Shown piece after piece: positions 41,201 to 48,913 of a DNA stretch of 64,000 nucleotides. Location of the stretch: contig NZ_AP012322.1 of NCBI RefSeq assembly GCF_001025155.1, forward strand, positions 186,001 to 250,000, in the 5' to 3' direction. A model generated the notes under the pieces. The model saw only the letters and a program-made list of their open reading frames with translations, was not told the DNA's origin and did not search any database. Position numbers and translations under genes: made by a program. This DNA is from Bifidobacterium angulatum DSM 20098 = JCM 7096. Its GTDB lineage: Bacteria > Actinomycetota > Actinomycetes > Actinomycetales > Bifidobacteriaceae. Position 1 is the stretch's first letter. The number at the start of each line of letters is the position of its first letter.

Positions 41201-44200
41201 GCACTTGACGCGTTCGCAGCCAAGGTTACGGGCGCCGATGGCGTGCTTGCCTCCACCGCGAAGTTCGTGCTGAACCAGCTGGGCGTTACCGCTCCGGTGG
41301 CCGAGGATGGCGTTGACGAGAACGCCACCGTGGTGGCTGCGGTCGAGAGCGAGCTTGGCTCCGACTGGCCGAAGCAGGTCGAACCGCGCTTCGACGCACG
41401 CAAGGCCATTCTGTTCGACGACCGTTGGGCATCCGCTCGTGAGGACCTTGCCCGCGCCTACTATGACGGCAATGCGTCCGTGCTGTTCGGCAGCTTCGTC
41501 GGTCTGGGCAAGACGGTTGCAGCCGAAGCCATGTGGTACGCCGACAAGGTCGATGACGCCGAACTGAAGGCCGCCTACCAGCGTGTAGCTGCCGAGGCCC
41601 TGGAATCCGTTTCCGAAGACGCTGCGAGCAGCCGCTTTGCCGGTGATGTCGCCGTGGTGACCGGTGTGGCTCCGAACTCCATCGCCGCGCAGGTGGTCAA
41701 CGGCCTGCTCGCCGGCGGCGCGACCGTGGTTGCCACCTCGCACAGCTTCAAGCCGAGCGTGAAGGCATGGGCTAAGCAGACCTACCGCGAGCATGCGGCA
41801 GGTGACGCCAGGCTGTGGCTCGTTCCGGCGAACCTCTCCAGCTACCGTGATGTGGACGCTTTGGTGGACTGGGTCGGCAATGTGCAGAAGAAGACCTCCG
41901 GCGCGACCACCACGATCCTCAAGCCGGCGTATGAGCCGAGCCTGTTCTTCCCGTTCGCGGCCCCGCCGGTGCACGGCACGTTGGCCGATTCCGGCGAACT
42001 GTTCGAATCCCAGGCACGACTCATGCTGTGGGGCGTCGAACGTGCCATCACCGGTCTGGCGAAGATCGGCGCCGACACGGATGTCCAGCACAAGCTGCAC
42101 GTGATCCTGCCGGGTTCCCCGAATCGTGGCATCTTCGGCGGCGACGGTGCCTACGGCGAGGTGAAGAGCTCCTTCGACGCGATCGTGAACCGCGCTCGCG
42201 CCGAAAAGGTGTGGTCCAGCCGTGTGACCTTCGCTCATCCGAAGATCGGCTGGGTGCGTGGCACCGGCCTGATGGGCGGCAATGATCCGCTGGTCGAGGT
42301 CGTGGAACGTCACGGTCTGAAGACCTATTCCACCGCTGAAATCGCAGTGAAGCTGCTCGATCTGGCCACCCGCGAATCCCGTGAAGCCGCAGTGTCCGCT
42401 CCGCTTGACGTGGATCTGGCCGGCGGCTTGGGTTCCGAGCCGATCGATATCAAGGCGCTGCGTGCCGAAGCCATGGCCGATGCCGCTGCGGCGGCCGACG
42501 AAACGACCGTTGCCGACGAGGCCAAGCGCTCCGGCGCGACCATCAAGGCATTGCCGACGCCGCACGTTCCGCAACAGGCCCCGGTCGATCTGGCCGATTG
42601 GAAGAACGTCACCGCACGGCCGGAGGACGAAATCGTCATCGTCTCCGTCGGCGAACTTGGCCCGTGGGGCTCCGGTCGTACCCGCTTCGAAGCCGAGCTC
42701 GGCATCCATTCCGACGGCGAGGTCGACCTGTCCGCCGGCGCCGTGCTCGAACTGGCCTGGAACATGGGTCTGCTCACATGGAACGACAGCCCGAAGCCGG
42801 GCTGGTACGACACCGACGGCAACCTGGTGCCCGAAGAGGACATCGCGGAACGCTACCACGACGAGGTCGTGGCACGTTCCGGCGTACGTCCGTTCGACGA
42901 GGGCATGGGCAACGACTACAAGGACGGCACCGACGAGGAGGAAGCAGAAGTCTTCCTCGACCACGATGTGACCTTCTCCGTGCCGACTCGTGAGATCGCT
43001 GAAGAGTACGTCAAGCTTGACGAAGCGCATACGAGCTTCGCAGCCGACGCTGAATCCGGCGAATGGAACGTGACCCGTCACGCCGGCTCCATGATCCGCG
43101 TGCCGCGCCGCGCCGCCATGACTCGTACTGTCGGCGGCCAGTTCCCGAAGGGCTTCGATCCGGTCAAGTGGGGCATTCCGGCCTCCATGGTCGGCGATGT
43201 GGACAAGATCGCCCTGTGGAACATCGTCACCACAGTGGACGCCTACCTGTCCGCAGGCTTCACCCCGGTGGAGATCCTGCAGGCCGTACACCCGTCCATG
43301 GTCGCCTCCACCCAGGGCACCGGCTTCGGCGGCATGGCCTCCATGAGGAAGCTGTACCTCGACCGCTTCCTCAACCATGAGATTCCGACCGACATCCTGC
43401 AGGAAGCCCTGCCGAACGTCGTCGCGGCACACGTGATGCAGTCCTATATCGGCGGCTACGGCAACATGATCCAGCCGGTTTCCGCCTGCGCCACCGCAGC
43501 CGTCTCCCTGGAGGAAGGCGCCGATAAGATCGCCCTCGGCAAGGCCGACTTCGTGGTCACCGGCGCGATCGACGACATCGGTGTGGAATCCGTGATCGGC
43601 TTCGGCAACATGAACGCCACCGCCAATTCCGAAGAGATGTATGCCAAGGGCATCGACGCGCGCTTCTTCTCCCGTGCCAACGATCGTCGCCGCGGCGGCT
43701 TCGTGGAATCCCAGGGTGGTGGCACCATCCTGCTGACGCGTGGTGACATCGCGCTGAAGCTCGGCCTGCCGGTCGCCGGCGTGGTCGGATTCGTCCACTC
43801 CTACGCCGACGGCGCGCACACCTCCATCCCGGCTCCGGGACTGGGTGCGCTCGCCGCAGGCATGGGCGGCAAGGACTCCAAGCTGGTGCATGATCTTGCC
43901 AAGCTCGGTGTCACGCCGGACGACATCGCCGTGGTTTCCAAGCACGATACGTCCACCAACGCCAACGATCCGAACGAATCCGAACTGCACAACACGCTGG
44001 CTCACGCCATCGGCCGCACCGACGGCAACCCGTTGTTCGTGATCTCCCAGAAGTCGCTCACCGGCCACGCCAAGGGCGGTGCCTGCATCTTCCAGGTCAA
44101 CGGCCTGACCCAGTTGTTCAAGTCCGGCGTGATTCCGGCGAACGCTGCCCTCGACTGTGTCGACCCGAAGCTCAAGCGCGACGACCACATGGTCTGGCTC

Positions 44201-44551
44201 AGGAAGCCGCTGCATGTCGGCTCCATCAAGGCGGGCCTGGCCACGTCGCTCGGCTTCGGCCACGTCTCCGGCTTCGCCGCGATCGTGAATCCGGGCGCCT
44301 TTGAAGCCTCCGTGGCCAACACCGCTGGTGAGGAAGCGCTGAACGAATGGCGCGAACGCGCCAACGCGCGCTTGGCAGCCGGTCAGCGTCGCCTTGAGGA
44401 AGGCATGATGGGTCGCGCCGCGCTCTACGAGCCGATCGACAACCGCCGCTTCCACGAGGACAAGCGCGGGTACGACTCGCACGAGGTCGAGAAGGCCATG
44501 CTGCTCGACCCGGATGCGCGACTTGGCGCTTCCGGCTATTTCGAGGCCTGA
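35234..44551 (+). CDS. fas: Type I fatty acid synthase
   Basis: One 3105-residue polypeptide holds the bacterial type I FAS order. An acetyltransferase domain has Ser124 (GHSQG). The enoyl reductase follows from about residue 395 (PVLLAGMTPTTVEPEIVAAA and GGSAGGHHSWE). The hydratase has D1233/H1238 (TSGDFNPIHTSHRG). The malonyl/palmitoyl transferase has Ser1442 (GHSLGEY). An Ala-Pro-rich linker leads to the acyl carrier domain (about 1800-1950, attachment serine near 1832, GVSSRRNQ). The ketoreductase has Y2307 and the ketosynthase has Cys2752 (SACATAA) with KSLTGHAKGG. Bifidobacteria use this single multienzyme instead of type II enzymes. No phosphopantetheinyl transferase domain is fused; acpS lies 200 bases downstream. 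Confidence 0.98.
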   Translation: MSNPFFLNRLASEPHALAFAGQSTPWPVALADETANPVLDEQLHAHVRQAQNLLYPVSADLLATTGRPVDLFGFTPNPAKLGAAANASASVPGIALAQLGALIDAEELGYNPAEAKPVAVLGHSQGILAVHMVQAIREAGSVEAAAPSIDEILAIASLIGIAGTRQARQLGLAARHGDATPMLSVKDITRAQVDALIERVDGARGPIAVAVTNSATHYVLSGYPEDLAAFGVEVAKEHKRQAKLREEKVRGGRVFDPVLEYLDVTLPFHSPLMADAVSQTVSWAESCDIDASHARELAAEVLLNHVDWAARVRALMSSTDPSTLWVLDFGPGNTVGKLFSTVAQGTGVGVVEASAVADRAKLATLESSPERTQNWTRFAPSIIHTSAGDKVRTAFTELTGKAPVLLAGMTPTTVEPEIVAAAANAGYWAELAGGGQVTAEVFDRHVAKLEEELEEGRTVEFNAMFMDRYLWNLQFGSQRIVPKKRASGTPIDGVVVSAGIPELDEAVELIHNLNADGFPYVSFKPGTVDQIRQVVRIAKAVAPTKVLIEVEGGSAGGHHSWESLDDLLLSTYAEVREQENLVLVVGGGIGTPERGADYITGEWSKEYGRPLMPVDGVLVGTAVMTAKEAHTSPEVKQMLVNTPGIAAKGAEDDPFAPLGEQWVPSGQAKGGVTSGLSHLHADIYELENASARCGRLLVRVMKHPEELEKRREEIIEALNATAKPYFGDLKTMTYLEWAQRFADLAFPWVDETYADRFLHLLQRIEARVAKQEHGELESLFATRADVEADPNAAIAKLAEAYPQAAELKVTPMDEAWFPVLVREYPKPMPFVPVIDNDLLRWWGQDQLWQSEDSRYSADSVRIIPGPISVAGITTIDEPVADILGRFEQAMVKRVAADSPAADKAAFAELGAAASAEEFIRKSPNISWVGHLMANPAFGTANGDEHYEIRKVGTQGSIEQYDLDIHLDTYWDNDPDGGKSKHAVRDIVIPLNVNGNESGLFPVVDRDRLPEHVYRMLADTAGIGNVAITGDKLTAMPKIEQVADKTACPFGQAHASYTLSANLGFDHEAATGGALPSNLVASRIAPDALVGPAWPAIYAALGSVYVNGFPVIEGLLNAVHLDHLIELEVSENELLKHTGETIQLTSWAEDYFESASGRVVTIHVQHATEDGTLLANETERFAIRGRAYSDALPPEAPEYGGIEAEIESTPRRMLRRVTVTAPHEMTAFARTSGDFNPIHTSHRGAAVSGLAAPLVHGMWLSATAQYAVQALDEKGAHYEIAGWTYNMYGMVQLDDEVEISIERVGRVAHAGMVLEVTSRIDGNIVSRATAIVRAPKSAFVYPGQGIQKQGMVLDERAKSPAARDVWERADKLTREKLGFSILAVVRDNPKELTANGVTYRHPEGLLNLTQFTQVALATVAFAQTARLREAGADIWPAYFAGHSLGEYNALSSFAGVIPLETVLELVFHRGSTMHHLIPRDEKGRSNYRMGALRPNQFGVGDDGVREYVESVAKESGEFLQIVNYNLAGQQYAVAGTIAGLKALKADSARRVAEYGGKPAFMLVPGIDVPFHSTLLRKGVPEFRDKLDALLPQYIDYRGRLVGRYIPNLVAVPFEMTKEFAAKILEVVPSERIKAALDDPKVWDSYAEDDQKLGRLLLTELLSWQFASPVRWIETQALLFGSAEQGGLGVEEYVEVGLGNAPTLANLGAKTLRLPQFSGRDVTVYNVGRDEGRVYMTDSDSLVAETDDEPIEQSAPAAAPAAQAAAPAAPVAQAAAPAAAAPAAPAGAPSGAAVADIPFKASDAIGMLLAYSAKVRPDQIGDSDTTDTLTNGVSSRRNQLLMDISSELGVASVDGAAEATVNALSALVNKVAPNYKAFGPVLSDIVRDRVRGLFGAAGVKLGQITKRVTDTWQLGEGWASHVVAALVLETREGASSRGGDLASLSTDAASNAAVANALIDAAVQKVASDKGVAVAMPSAGGAAGGAVVDSAALDAFAAKVTGADGVLASTAKFVLNQLGVTAPVAEDGVDENATVVAAVESELGSDWPKQVEPRFDARKAILFDDRWASAREDLARAYYDGNASVLFGSFVGLGKTVAAEAMWYADKVDDAELKAAYQRVAAEALESVSEDAASSRFAGDVAVVTGVAPNSIAAQVVNGLLAGGATVVATSHSFKPSVKAWAKQTYREHAAGDARLWLVPANLSSYRDVDALVDWVGNVQKKTSGATTTILKPAYEPSLFFPFAAPPVHGTLADSGELFESQARLMLWGVERAITGLAKIGADTDVQHKLHVILPGSPNRGIFGGDGAYGEVKSSFDAIVNRARAEKVWSSRVTFAHPKIGWVRGTGLMGGNDPLVEVVERHGLKTYSTAEIAVKLLDLATRESREAAVSAPLDVDLAGGLGSEPIDIKALRAEAMADAAAAADETTVADEAKRSGATIKALPTPHVPQQAPVDLADWKNVTARPEDEIVIVSVGELGPWGSGRTRFEAELGIHSDGEVDLSAGAVLELAWNMGLLTWNDSPKPGWYDTDGNLVPEEDIAERYHDEVVARSGVRPFDEGMGNDYKDGTDEEEAEVFLDHDVTFSVPTREIAEEYVKLDEAHTSFAADAESGEWNVTRHAGSMIRVPRRAAMTRTVGGQFPKGFDPVKWGIPASMVGDVDKIALWNIVTTVDAYLSAGFTPVEILQAVHPSMVASTQGTGFGGMASMRKLYLDRFLNHEIPTDILQEALPNVVAAHVMQSYIGGYGNMIQPVSACATAAVSLEEGADKIALGKADFVVTGAIDDIGVESVIGFGNMNATANSEEMYAKGIDARFFSRANDRRRGGFVESQGGGTILLTRGDIALKLGLPVAGVVGFVHSYADGAHTSIPAPGLGALAAGMGGKDSKLVHDLAKLGVTPDDIAVVSKHDTSTNANDPNESELHNTLAHAIGRTDGNPLFVISQKSLTGHAKGGACIFQVNGLTQLFKSGVIPANAALDCVDPKLKRDDHMVWLRKPLHVGSIKAGLATSLGFGHVSGFAAIVNPGAFEASVANTAGEEALNEWRERANARLAAGQRRLEEGMMGRAALYEPIDNRRFHEDKRGYDSHEVEKAMLLDPDARLGASGYFEA

Positions 44552-44590
44552 GCACCGCCGTCGCCGGCTAAATCGACTCGGTGACGCATA

Positions 44591-44656
44591 ATGCGCTGTG
44601 GGCGCCCGATTCCGAGGATTCCATGGAATCCAACGAGTCGGGCGCCCACAGCGTAT
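44591..44656 (+). terminator. Terminator after the fatty acid synthase gene
   Basis: A 19-bp stem (44591-44609 with 44638-44656, one G-U pair) encloses the inner palindrome ggattccatggaatcc (44616-44631). The tail gtttgtttcat is T-rich. It is 39 bases after the stop codon, so acpS may have its own promoter. Confidence 0.8.
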
Positions 44657-44754
44657 GTTTGTTTCATAGACGCCCGATGATCTGCAGCGTAAAAGCTCGG
44701 CAGGGCCGTGCAGGCGGGTGTGGGAAGTACATATTCAAGGAGAGCGACGAAATC

Positions 44755-45273
44755 ATGTCACTGATGGGTCTTGGCCATGATGTGGTCGATATCAGTGGGT
44801 TTTCGCAACAATTGAACGAGCCGGGGGCACGGTTGCGTGCTTTGTTCTCCACGCGTGAACTACGTCAGGCGGCTTTGCGCGCGCGGATGAAGCATGATGA
44901 CGAATCCCTCCATTTGGCCGCACGGTGGGCCGGCAAGGAGGCGGTGCTGAAAGCCTGGTGCGAGGCGATTGCGCAGCTGCCACGGCACACGAACGCGGGG
45001 GAGGGGAACGCTCGGGCCGGCGAATACCCGTACACGCTTGATGATTTCCCGTGGCGTGAAGTGGAGATTCTCGACGATTCGCGAGGATGCCCACGGGTCG
45101 TTCTGTCTGCGAAAGCATCCACGGCGTTGACGGATTCGTTGGGCGTGAACGAGCCGGGACCAGGGCAAAACCGCATGCCGGTATTCCACGTGTCTCTGTC
45201 GCATGACGGTTCCGTCGCATCCGCCGTGGTCATACTGCAGATGGAGGATCGGCCGGAAACCGACGGAATATAG
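44755..45273 (+). CDS. acpS: Holo-[acyl-carrier-protein] synthase
   Basis: The 172-residue protein starts with GLGHDVVDISGF, where Asp9 (of the GxDxVDI site) binds Mg2+, and has WAGKEAVLKAW with the catalytic Glu. It transfers 4'-phosphopantetheine from CoA to the carrier serine of FAS I. A 40-residue insert, from NAGEGNARAGEYPY to about GPGQNRMPV, makes it longer than the 120-130 residue AcpS of other bacteria. I chose the ATG at 44755 because aaggag lies 12 bases upstream. It lies directly after the FAS terminator, the usual partner gene for FAS I without a fused transferase. Confidence 0.9.
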   Translation: MSLMGLGHDVVDISGFSQQLNEPGARLRALFSTRELRQAALRARMKHDDESLHLAARWAGKEAVLKAWCEAIAQLPRHTNAGEGNARAGEYPYTLDDFPWREVEILDDSRGCPRVVLSAKASTALTDSLGVNEPGPGQNRMPVFHVSLSHDGSVASAVVILQMEDRPETDGI

Positions 45274-45312
45274 GGAATATAAGGGACACGTGAAACTACA
45301 GTGGGGGAACGT

Positions 45313-46287
45313 ATGAACGTATTATCGACAGCATCGGAACCTGCCATGGGTTCAAGCCACGGCGCGTATAACGTCGACTCGCGCATGCCGCGCACCGAGC
45401 GCGTGACCAGTCGGGTCATCGTATACCGCAGCATCGATTCGACCAATATCGAGGCAGGCAGATTGCTGCAGGACGGAACCCTGCAGTTGAACGATGATTC
45501 GGTGGTGGCGATTGCCGCCGATACGCAAAGCGCAGGGCGTGGCAGGCTCGACCATGCATGGGTGAGCAGACCGGGCGAATCCTTCGCCGTCACCTTTGTG
45601 ACGGCGGTGCCGCGCTGGCTGGCCTTGGATGCTTCCGTGAACGGCTGGCTGCAAATGATCGCCGGTCTTGCCGCCGTCGACGGGTTGCGTGGCGCGATGC
45701 GGGAATGCGGCGCACAGTCGATCGCAACCGTGAACGACGATGCCGATGGCGCGGGTTTCATGCTGAAATGGCCCAACGACGTATTCCTAGGCGGGCATAA
45801 ACTCGGCGGCATTCTTTCGCAGATGGCCTCATTGCCAGTGGGTTCCATGGCGGAAGGATATAACGACGACAACAAGGGCGCTGATCGTATCGCCATCATC
45901 TTCGGCATCGGGCTGAACCTCGCCATTGATGCCGAGTATCTTCCCACAGCCCAGTCCACATCGTTGCAGCTGCATTATGCGCCGCTGCCGGACGCCGAAT
46001 CGTTGCGCGACATCATCGCGGCCGGCATCGTCGAATCGTTGCGTGCGCGGTTGCGTGGTTTTGCGGCGGACCCCCACAGGCAGGCGCAGGATCTGCGTGA
46101 TGAAGTGGAGAAAATCTGCTACACGCTTGGGCGCCACGCCGTAGCGCATTATGTTGACGGCAGTGAAATGGAAGGTGAGGCAGTGGCTCTGAACGCCGAT
46201 GCTTCGCTGGATCTACGCACTGCGGACGGTATCGTACACACCATTCGCACCGCCGATGTGGGCGTATTGCCCAAACCTTGTGTATAA
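45313..46287 (+). CDS. birA: Biotin-[acetyl-CoA-carboxylase] ligase, single-function form
   Basis: The 324-residue protein has the biotin ligase core: STNIEAGRLL, SAGRGRLDHAWVS (the GRGR loop that binds biotinyl-AMP), FMLKWPNDVFLGGHKLGGIL and GIGLNL, with a small C-terminal SH3-like domain near 270-320. The long N-terminus (residues 1-25) has no helix-turn-helix, so it should not repress DNA as E. coli BirA does. I chose the ATG at 45313, after gggggaa, over the GTG at 45301. It modifies the biotin carrier of AccBC. Its TAA stop overlaps the -10 of the tRNA-Gly promoter. Confidence 0.92.
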   Translation: MNVLSTASEPAMGSSHGAYNVDSRMPRTERVTSRVIVYRSIDSTNIEAGRLLQDGTLQLNDDSVVAIAADTQSAGRGRLDHAWVSRPGESFAVTFVTAVPRWLALDASVNGWLQMIAGLAAVDGLRGAMRECGAQSIATVNDDADGAGFMLKWPNDVFLGGHKLGGILSQMASLPVGSMAEGYNDDNKGADRIAIIFGIGLNLAIDAEYLPTAQSTSLQLHYAPLPDAESLRDIIAAGIVESLRARLRGFAADPHRQAQDLRDEVEKICYTLGRHAVAHYVDGSEMEGEAVALNADASLDLRTADGIVHTIRTADVGVLPKPCV

Positions 46288-46288
46288 T
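46283..46288 (+). promoter_or_regulatory. Candidate -10 element of tRNA-Gly
   Basis: A perfect tataat (46283-46288) lies 44 bases before the tRNA and overlaps the birA stop codon. No -35 at standard distance is convincing (ttgccc at 46266 is only 11 bases away). Confidence 0.45.
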
Positions 46289-46331
46289 GGCACACGTCTT
46301 TCACTGTCGTTATCGGCAGACACAAGGCAAC

Positions 46332-46405
46332 GCGGATGTAGCTCAATGGTAGAGCCTCAGTCTTCCAAACTGATTACGCGGGTTCGATTCCCGTCATCCG
46401 CTCCA
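46332..46405 (+). tRNA. tRNA-Gly (anticodon TCC)
   Basis: The acceptor stem gcggatg (46332-46338) pairs with catccgc (46395-46401), followed by discriminator T and an encoded CCA (46403-46405). The D arm is gctcaatggtagagc, the anticodon arm is ctcag-tcttccaaa-ctgat with anticodon TCC, and the T arm is gcgggttcgattcccgt. It decodes GGA/GGG. A hairpin with T-tail follows. Confidence 0.98.
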
Positions 46406-46410
46406 TTCGA

Positions 46411-46434
46411 ACCCACCGACTGCGGTGGGTTTTG
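46411..46434 (+). terminator. Terminator of tRNA-Gly
   Basis: acccaccg (46411-46418) pairs with cggtgggt (46423-46430), a 4-base loop (actg), followed by tttgttgt. This is a classic intrinsic terminator 6 bases after the tRNA. Confidence 0.85.
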
Positions 46435-46547
46435 TTGTATGCGGCGACCATGCGCATGCCGGCACAGCCCGCCGATCGCGCACTTTCCGGTGGGAGCCGT
46501 TACTATGCTGGTGGTAAACGCAGAATACAAGATTTTTCGGGGGCGGC

Positions 46548-47243
46548 ATGGCTGAAACCACACACGCTGAAACCACCAGTTCGGCTAATGAGGCGAAGGA
46601 AATCATCGGCGGCAAGGTCGAGACCGTGGAGGTGTCGAAGCATCCCGATTCCACCATTCCCGAAACCGAGCTTTCCCTTGCGGACATCGAACGCAGCAAA
46701 GCGCACCCCACACGCTGGATTGTGTATATTATCGGCGTGCTTGCCGCGGTGGTCGCACCATATGGGCTGGGGCGCGCGCTCGCGGTAAACCACACCGATT
46801 GGGTGGTGAGCCATCTCAATATCCTCACCCCGCAGGGCATGGCCTTTGTCTCTTGGACGGTCACGCTGGCCGCGCTCACCTGCCTGGGCCTGGCGGTGGT
46901 CGATTCCGCACACTGGCTGTGGCGCATCCTGTTCGCCGTGGCGCTCGCCGCCGAGCAGCTGATAGCCGGCCTGGCATTGCTGCGCTTTGATTTCTGGTAT
47001 TCCACATACGTGGTGTATGGCAAGTCCTCCGCTGTTGCGAATGCCGCGAATCTTGGCATCATCTCCGCCGGTTTCGCTGTGGCCGTGTTCGCCGTGGTGT
47101 GGGTCGGTCTGCTGGTGATGATCAAGAAGGATTCGCCGTTGAACGTGCTGACACGTAGCTGGGCCACGTTCATTCTGTTTTTCGTTTTCGAGGTGTGCGC
47201 GCTGCTGATTGTGCTGTTCGGCGGTCTGTTGGGCACGGTCTGA
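46548..47243 (+). CDS. Conserved membrane protein of unknown function
   Basis: The 231-residue protein has a hydrophilic, Glu/Lys-rich N-terminal 55 residues (cytoplasmic by charge), then about five hydrophobic segments: WIVYIIGVLAAVVAPYGLG, MAFVSWTVTLAALTCLGLAVV, ILFAVALAAEQLIAGLALL, GFAVAVFAVVWVGLLVMI and FILFFVFEVCALLIVLFGGLL. No catalytic or transport motif is recognisable. It stands alone between the tRNA terminator and murA, on the same strand as murA with 182 bases between. Only a possible ribosome site (gggggc) precedes its ATG. Confidence 0.75.
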   Translation: MAETTHAETTSSANEAKEIIGGKVETVEVSKHPDSTIPETELSLADIERSKAHPTRWIVYIIGVLAAVVAPYGLGRALAVNHTDWVVSHLNILTPQGMAFVSWTVTLAALTCLGLAVVDSAHWLWRILFAVALAAEQLIAGLALLRFDFWYSTYVVYGKSSAVANAANLGIISAGFAVAVFAVVWVGLLVMIKKDSPLNVLTRSWATFILFFVFEVCALLIVLFGGLLGTV

Positions 47244-47425
47244 AAGCGTGATGCGGCGCTGAAGCCTTGTGCAGGTTGGTGTTGTGAACTCCTGCCTGCG
47301 ATGTAAGCTGTGGTGTTGCGCTCAGAGCAGATGAGTTCAGCGTATTTCACGACGTACTCACATGAGATATGGCAAACTGGACAACAGTATTGTGGAGTCA
47401 CTGCAAACGCGAGAGAGGTTGATTC

Positions 47426-48751
47426 GTGGCTGAGAATAACAATGACGTGCTGCACGTCGAAGGCGGTCGTCCGCTGAATGGCACGATTAAGGTGCGTGGC
47501 GCGAAGAATTTCGTCAGCAAGGCGATGGTCGCCGCGCTGCTTGCGCCTGGTGTCAGCGTGCTGAAGAATGTGCCGGAGATCCGTGATGTGTACGTGGTTT
47601 CCGACCTGCTGCGTCTGCATGGTGTGGATGTCGCGTTCGACGGCAACAACGGCACCGTGACCATCGACGCCACCAACGTCAATCTGGCCGATGTGGCCGA
47701 CGTGGATACGCTGTCCGGTTCGTCGCGTATCCCGATCCTGTTCTCCGGTCCGCTGCTGCACCGTTTGGGCGAGGCGTTCATCCCCGCGCTTGGCGGGTGC
47801 AACATCGGCGGGCGCCCGATCGATTTCCATCTGGAGACGCTGCGCAAGCTCGGTGCCGACGTGAACAAGGAGCATCGCGACGGCATCCACATCACCGCGC
47901 CGCACGGTCTGCATGGTGCGAAGATCCATCTGCCGTACCCCTCCGTGGGCGCCACCGAACAGACTCTGCTCGCGGCCGTGCTGGCCGAAGGCAAGACCGA
48001 ACTGTCCGGTGCCGCCACCGAGCCCGAGATCATGGATCTGGTCGCCGTCCTGCAGAAGATGGGCGCGGTCATCTCCGTCGATGTCGACCGCACCTTCCGC
48101 ATCGAAGGCGTCAAGGAGCTCAAGGGCTACACGCACACCTCCCTGACCGACCGCATCGAGGCCGCCAGCTGGGCTTCCGCCGCGCTCGCCACCCACGGCG
48201 ATATTTTCGTCAAGGGCGCCACCCAGCCGGAGATGATGACCTTCCTCAACGTGTTCCGTAAGGTCGGCGGCGAATTCGACATCACCGATTCCGGCATTCG
48301 CTTCTGGCATCCGGGCGGCGATCTGCATCCCGTCGCCATCGAAACCGACGTGCATCCCGGTTTCATGACCGACTGGCAGCAGCCGCTCGTGGTGGCGCTG
48401 ACCCAGGCCAAGGGCCTGTCGATCGTGCACGAGACCGTGTACGAGAACCGTTTCGGATTCACCAAGCCGCTGGTGCAGATGGGCGCGACCGTGCAGCTGT
48501 ACCGTGAATGCCTCGGATCGCTGCCGTGCCGTTTCCAGCAGCGCAACTACAAGCATTCCGCGGTGATCTTCGGGCCGACCCCGCTCACCGGGCGTGATAT
48601 CGACGTGCCGGATCTGCGTGGCGGCTTCAGTCACCTGATTGCCGCACTGGCCGCCAATGGTCCGTCCGACGTGCATGGCATCAGCCTGATCGATCGTGGA
48701 TACGCGGACTTCCGTGGCAAGCTCGAAGCGCTTGGAGCGGATTTCGACTGA
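47426..48751 (+). CDS. murA: UDP-N-acetylglucosamine 1-carboxyvinyltransferase
   Basis: This 441-residue enzyme starts at a GTG with gagagagg upstream. MurA features include RGAKNFVSKAMVAALLA near the start, the fosfomycin-target Cys125 in ALGGCNIGGRPIDFHL, ATEQTLLAAVLAEG (a match to the GATE motif) and the closing DLRGGFSHLIAALAA. It transfers enolpyruvate from PEP to UDP-GlcNAc, the first step of peptidoglycan synthesis in the cytoplasm. Retention of the Cys suggests fosfomycin sensitivity of the enzyme itself; some actinobacteria have Asp instead. Downstream hairpin 48760-48785. Confidence 0.95.
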   Translation: MAENNNDVLHVEGGRPLNGTIKVRGAKNFVSKAMVAALLAPGVSVLKNVPEIRDVYVVSDLLRLHGVDVAFDGNNGTVTIDATNVNLADVADVDTLSGSSRIPILFSGPLLHRLGEAFIPALGGCNIGGRPIDFHLETLRKLGADVNKEHRDGIHITAPHGLHGAKIHLPYPSVGATEQTLLAAVLAEGKTELSGAATEPEIMDLVAVLQKMGAVISVDVDRTFRIEGVKELKGYTHTSLTDRIEAASWASAALATHGDIFVKGATQPEMMTFLNVFRKVGGEFDITDSGIRFWHPGGDLHPVAIETDVHPGFMTDWQQPLVVALTQAKGLSIVHETVYENRFGFTKPLVQMGATVQLYRECLGSLPCRFQQRNYKHSAVIFGPTPLTGRDIDVPDLRGGFSHLIAALAANGPSDVHGISLIDRGYADFRGKLEALGADFD

Positions 48752-48759
48752 TATTCTCC

Positions 48760-48785
48760 GGGCCCGTGCCGTGCGGTACGGGCCC
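48760..48785 (+). terminator. Terminator after murA
   Basis: gggcccgt (48760-48767) pairs with acgggccc (48778-48785), with further inner pairing gcc/ggt around a gtgc loop, an 11-bp stem overall. The tail ctcatcatt is weak in T. Confidence 0.65.
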
Positions 48786-48791
48786 TCATCA

Positions 48792-48819
48792 TTGATGCGG
48801 ATCAATGCGTAACCATAGT
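48792..48819 (+). promoter_or_regulatory. Candidate plsC promoter
   Basis: ttgatg (48792-48797) and catagt (48814-48819) are separated by 16 bases, about 95 bases upstream of the plsC start and just after the murA terminator. The match is moderate. Confidence 0.4.
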
Positions 48820-48913
48820 GAACTCGTGGGTATACGGGTTCCTGAATCCGCGAAGGAACCAACGAATCGAATCGGTCGCCCGCTAGGGCACCGTGTGGGG
48901 CACAATAGAAGGC

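Noticed and set aside
36077..44482. A minus-strand open frame of 2801 codons opposite the fatty acid synthase gene
   Set aside because: It mirrors the high-GC codon pattern of the fas gene, is His/Gly/Arg-rich without any recognisable domain, and has no ribosome site. Fas on the plus strand has full domain homology.
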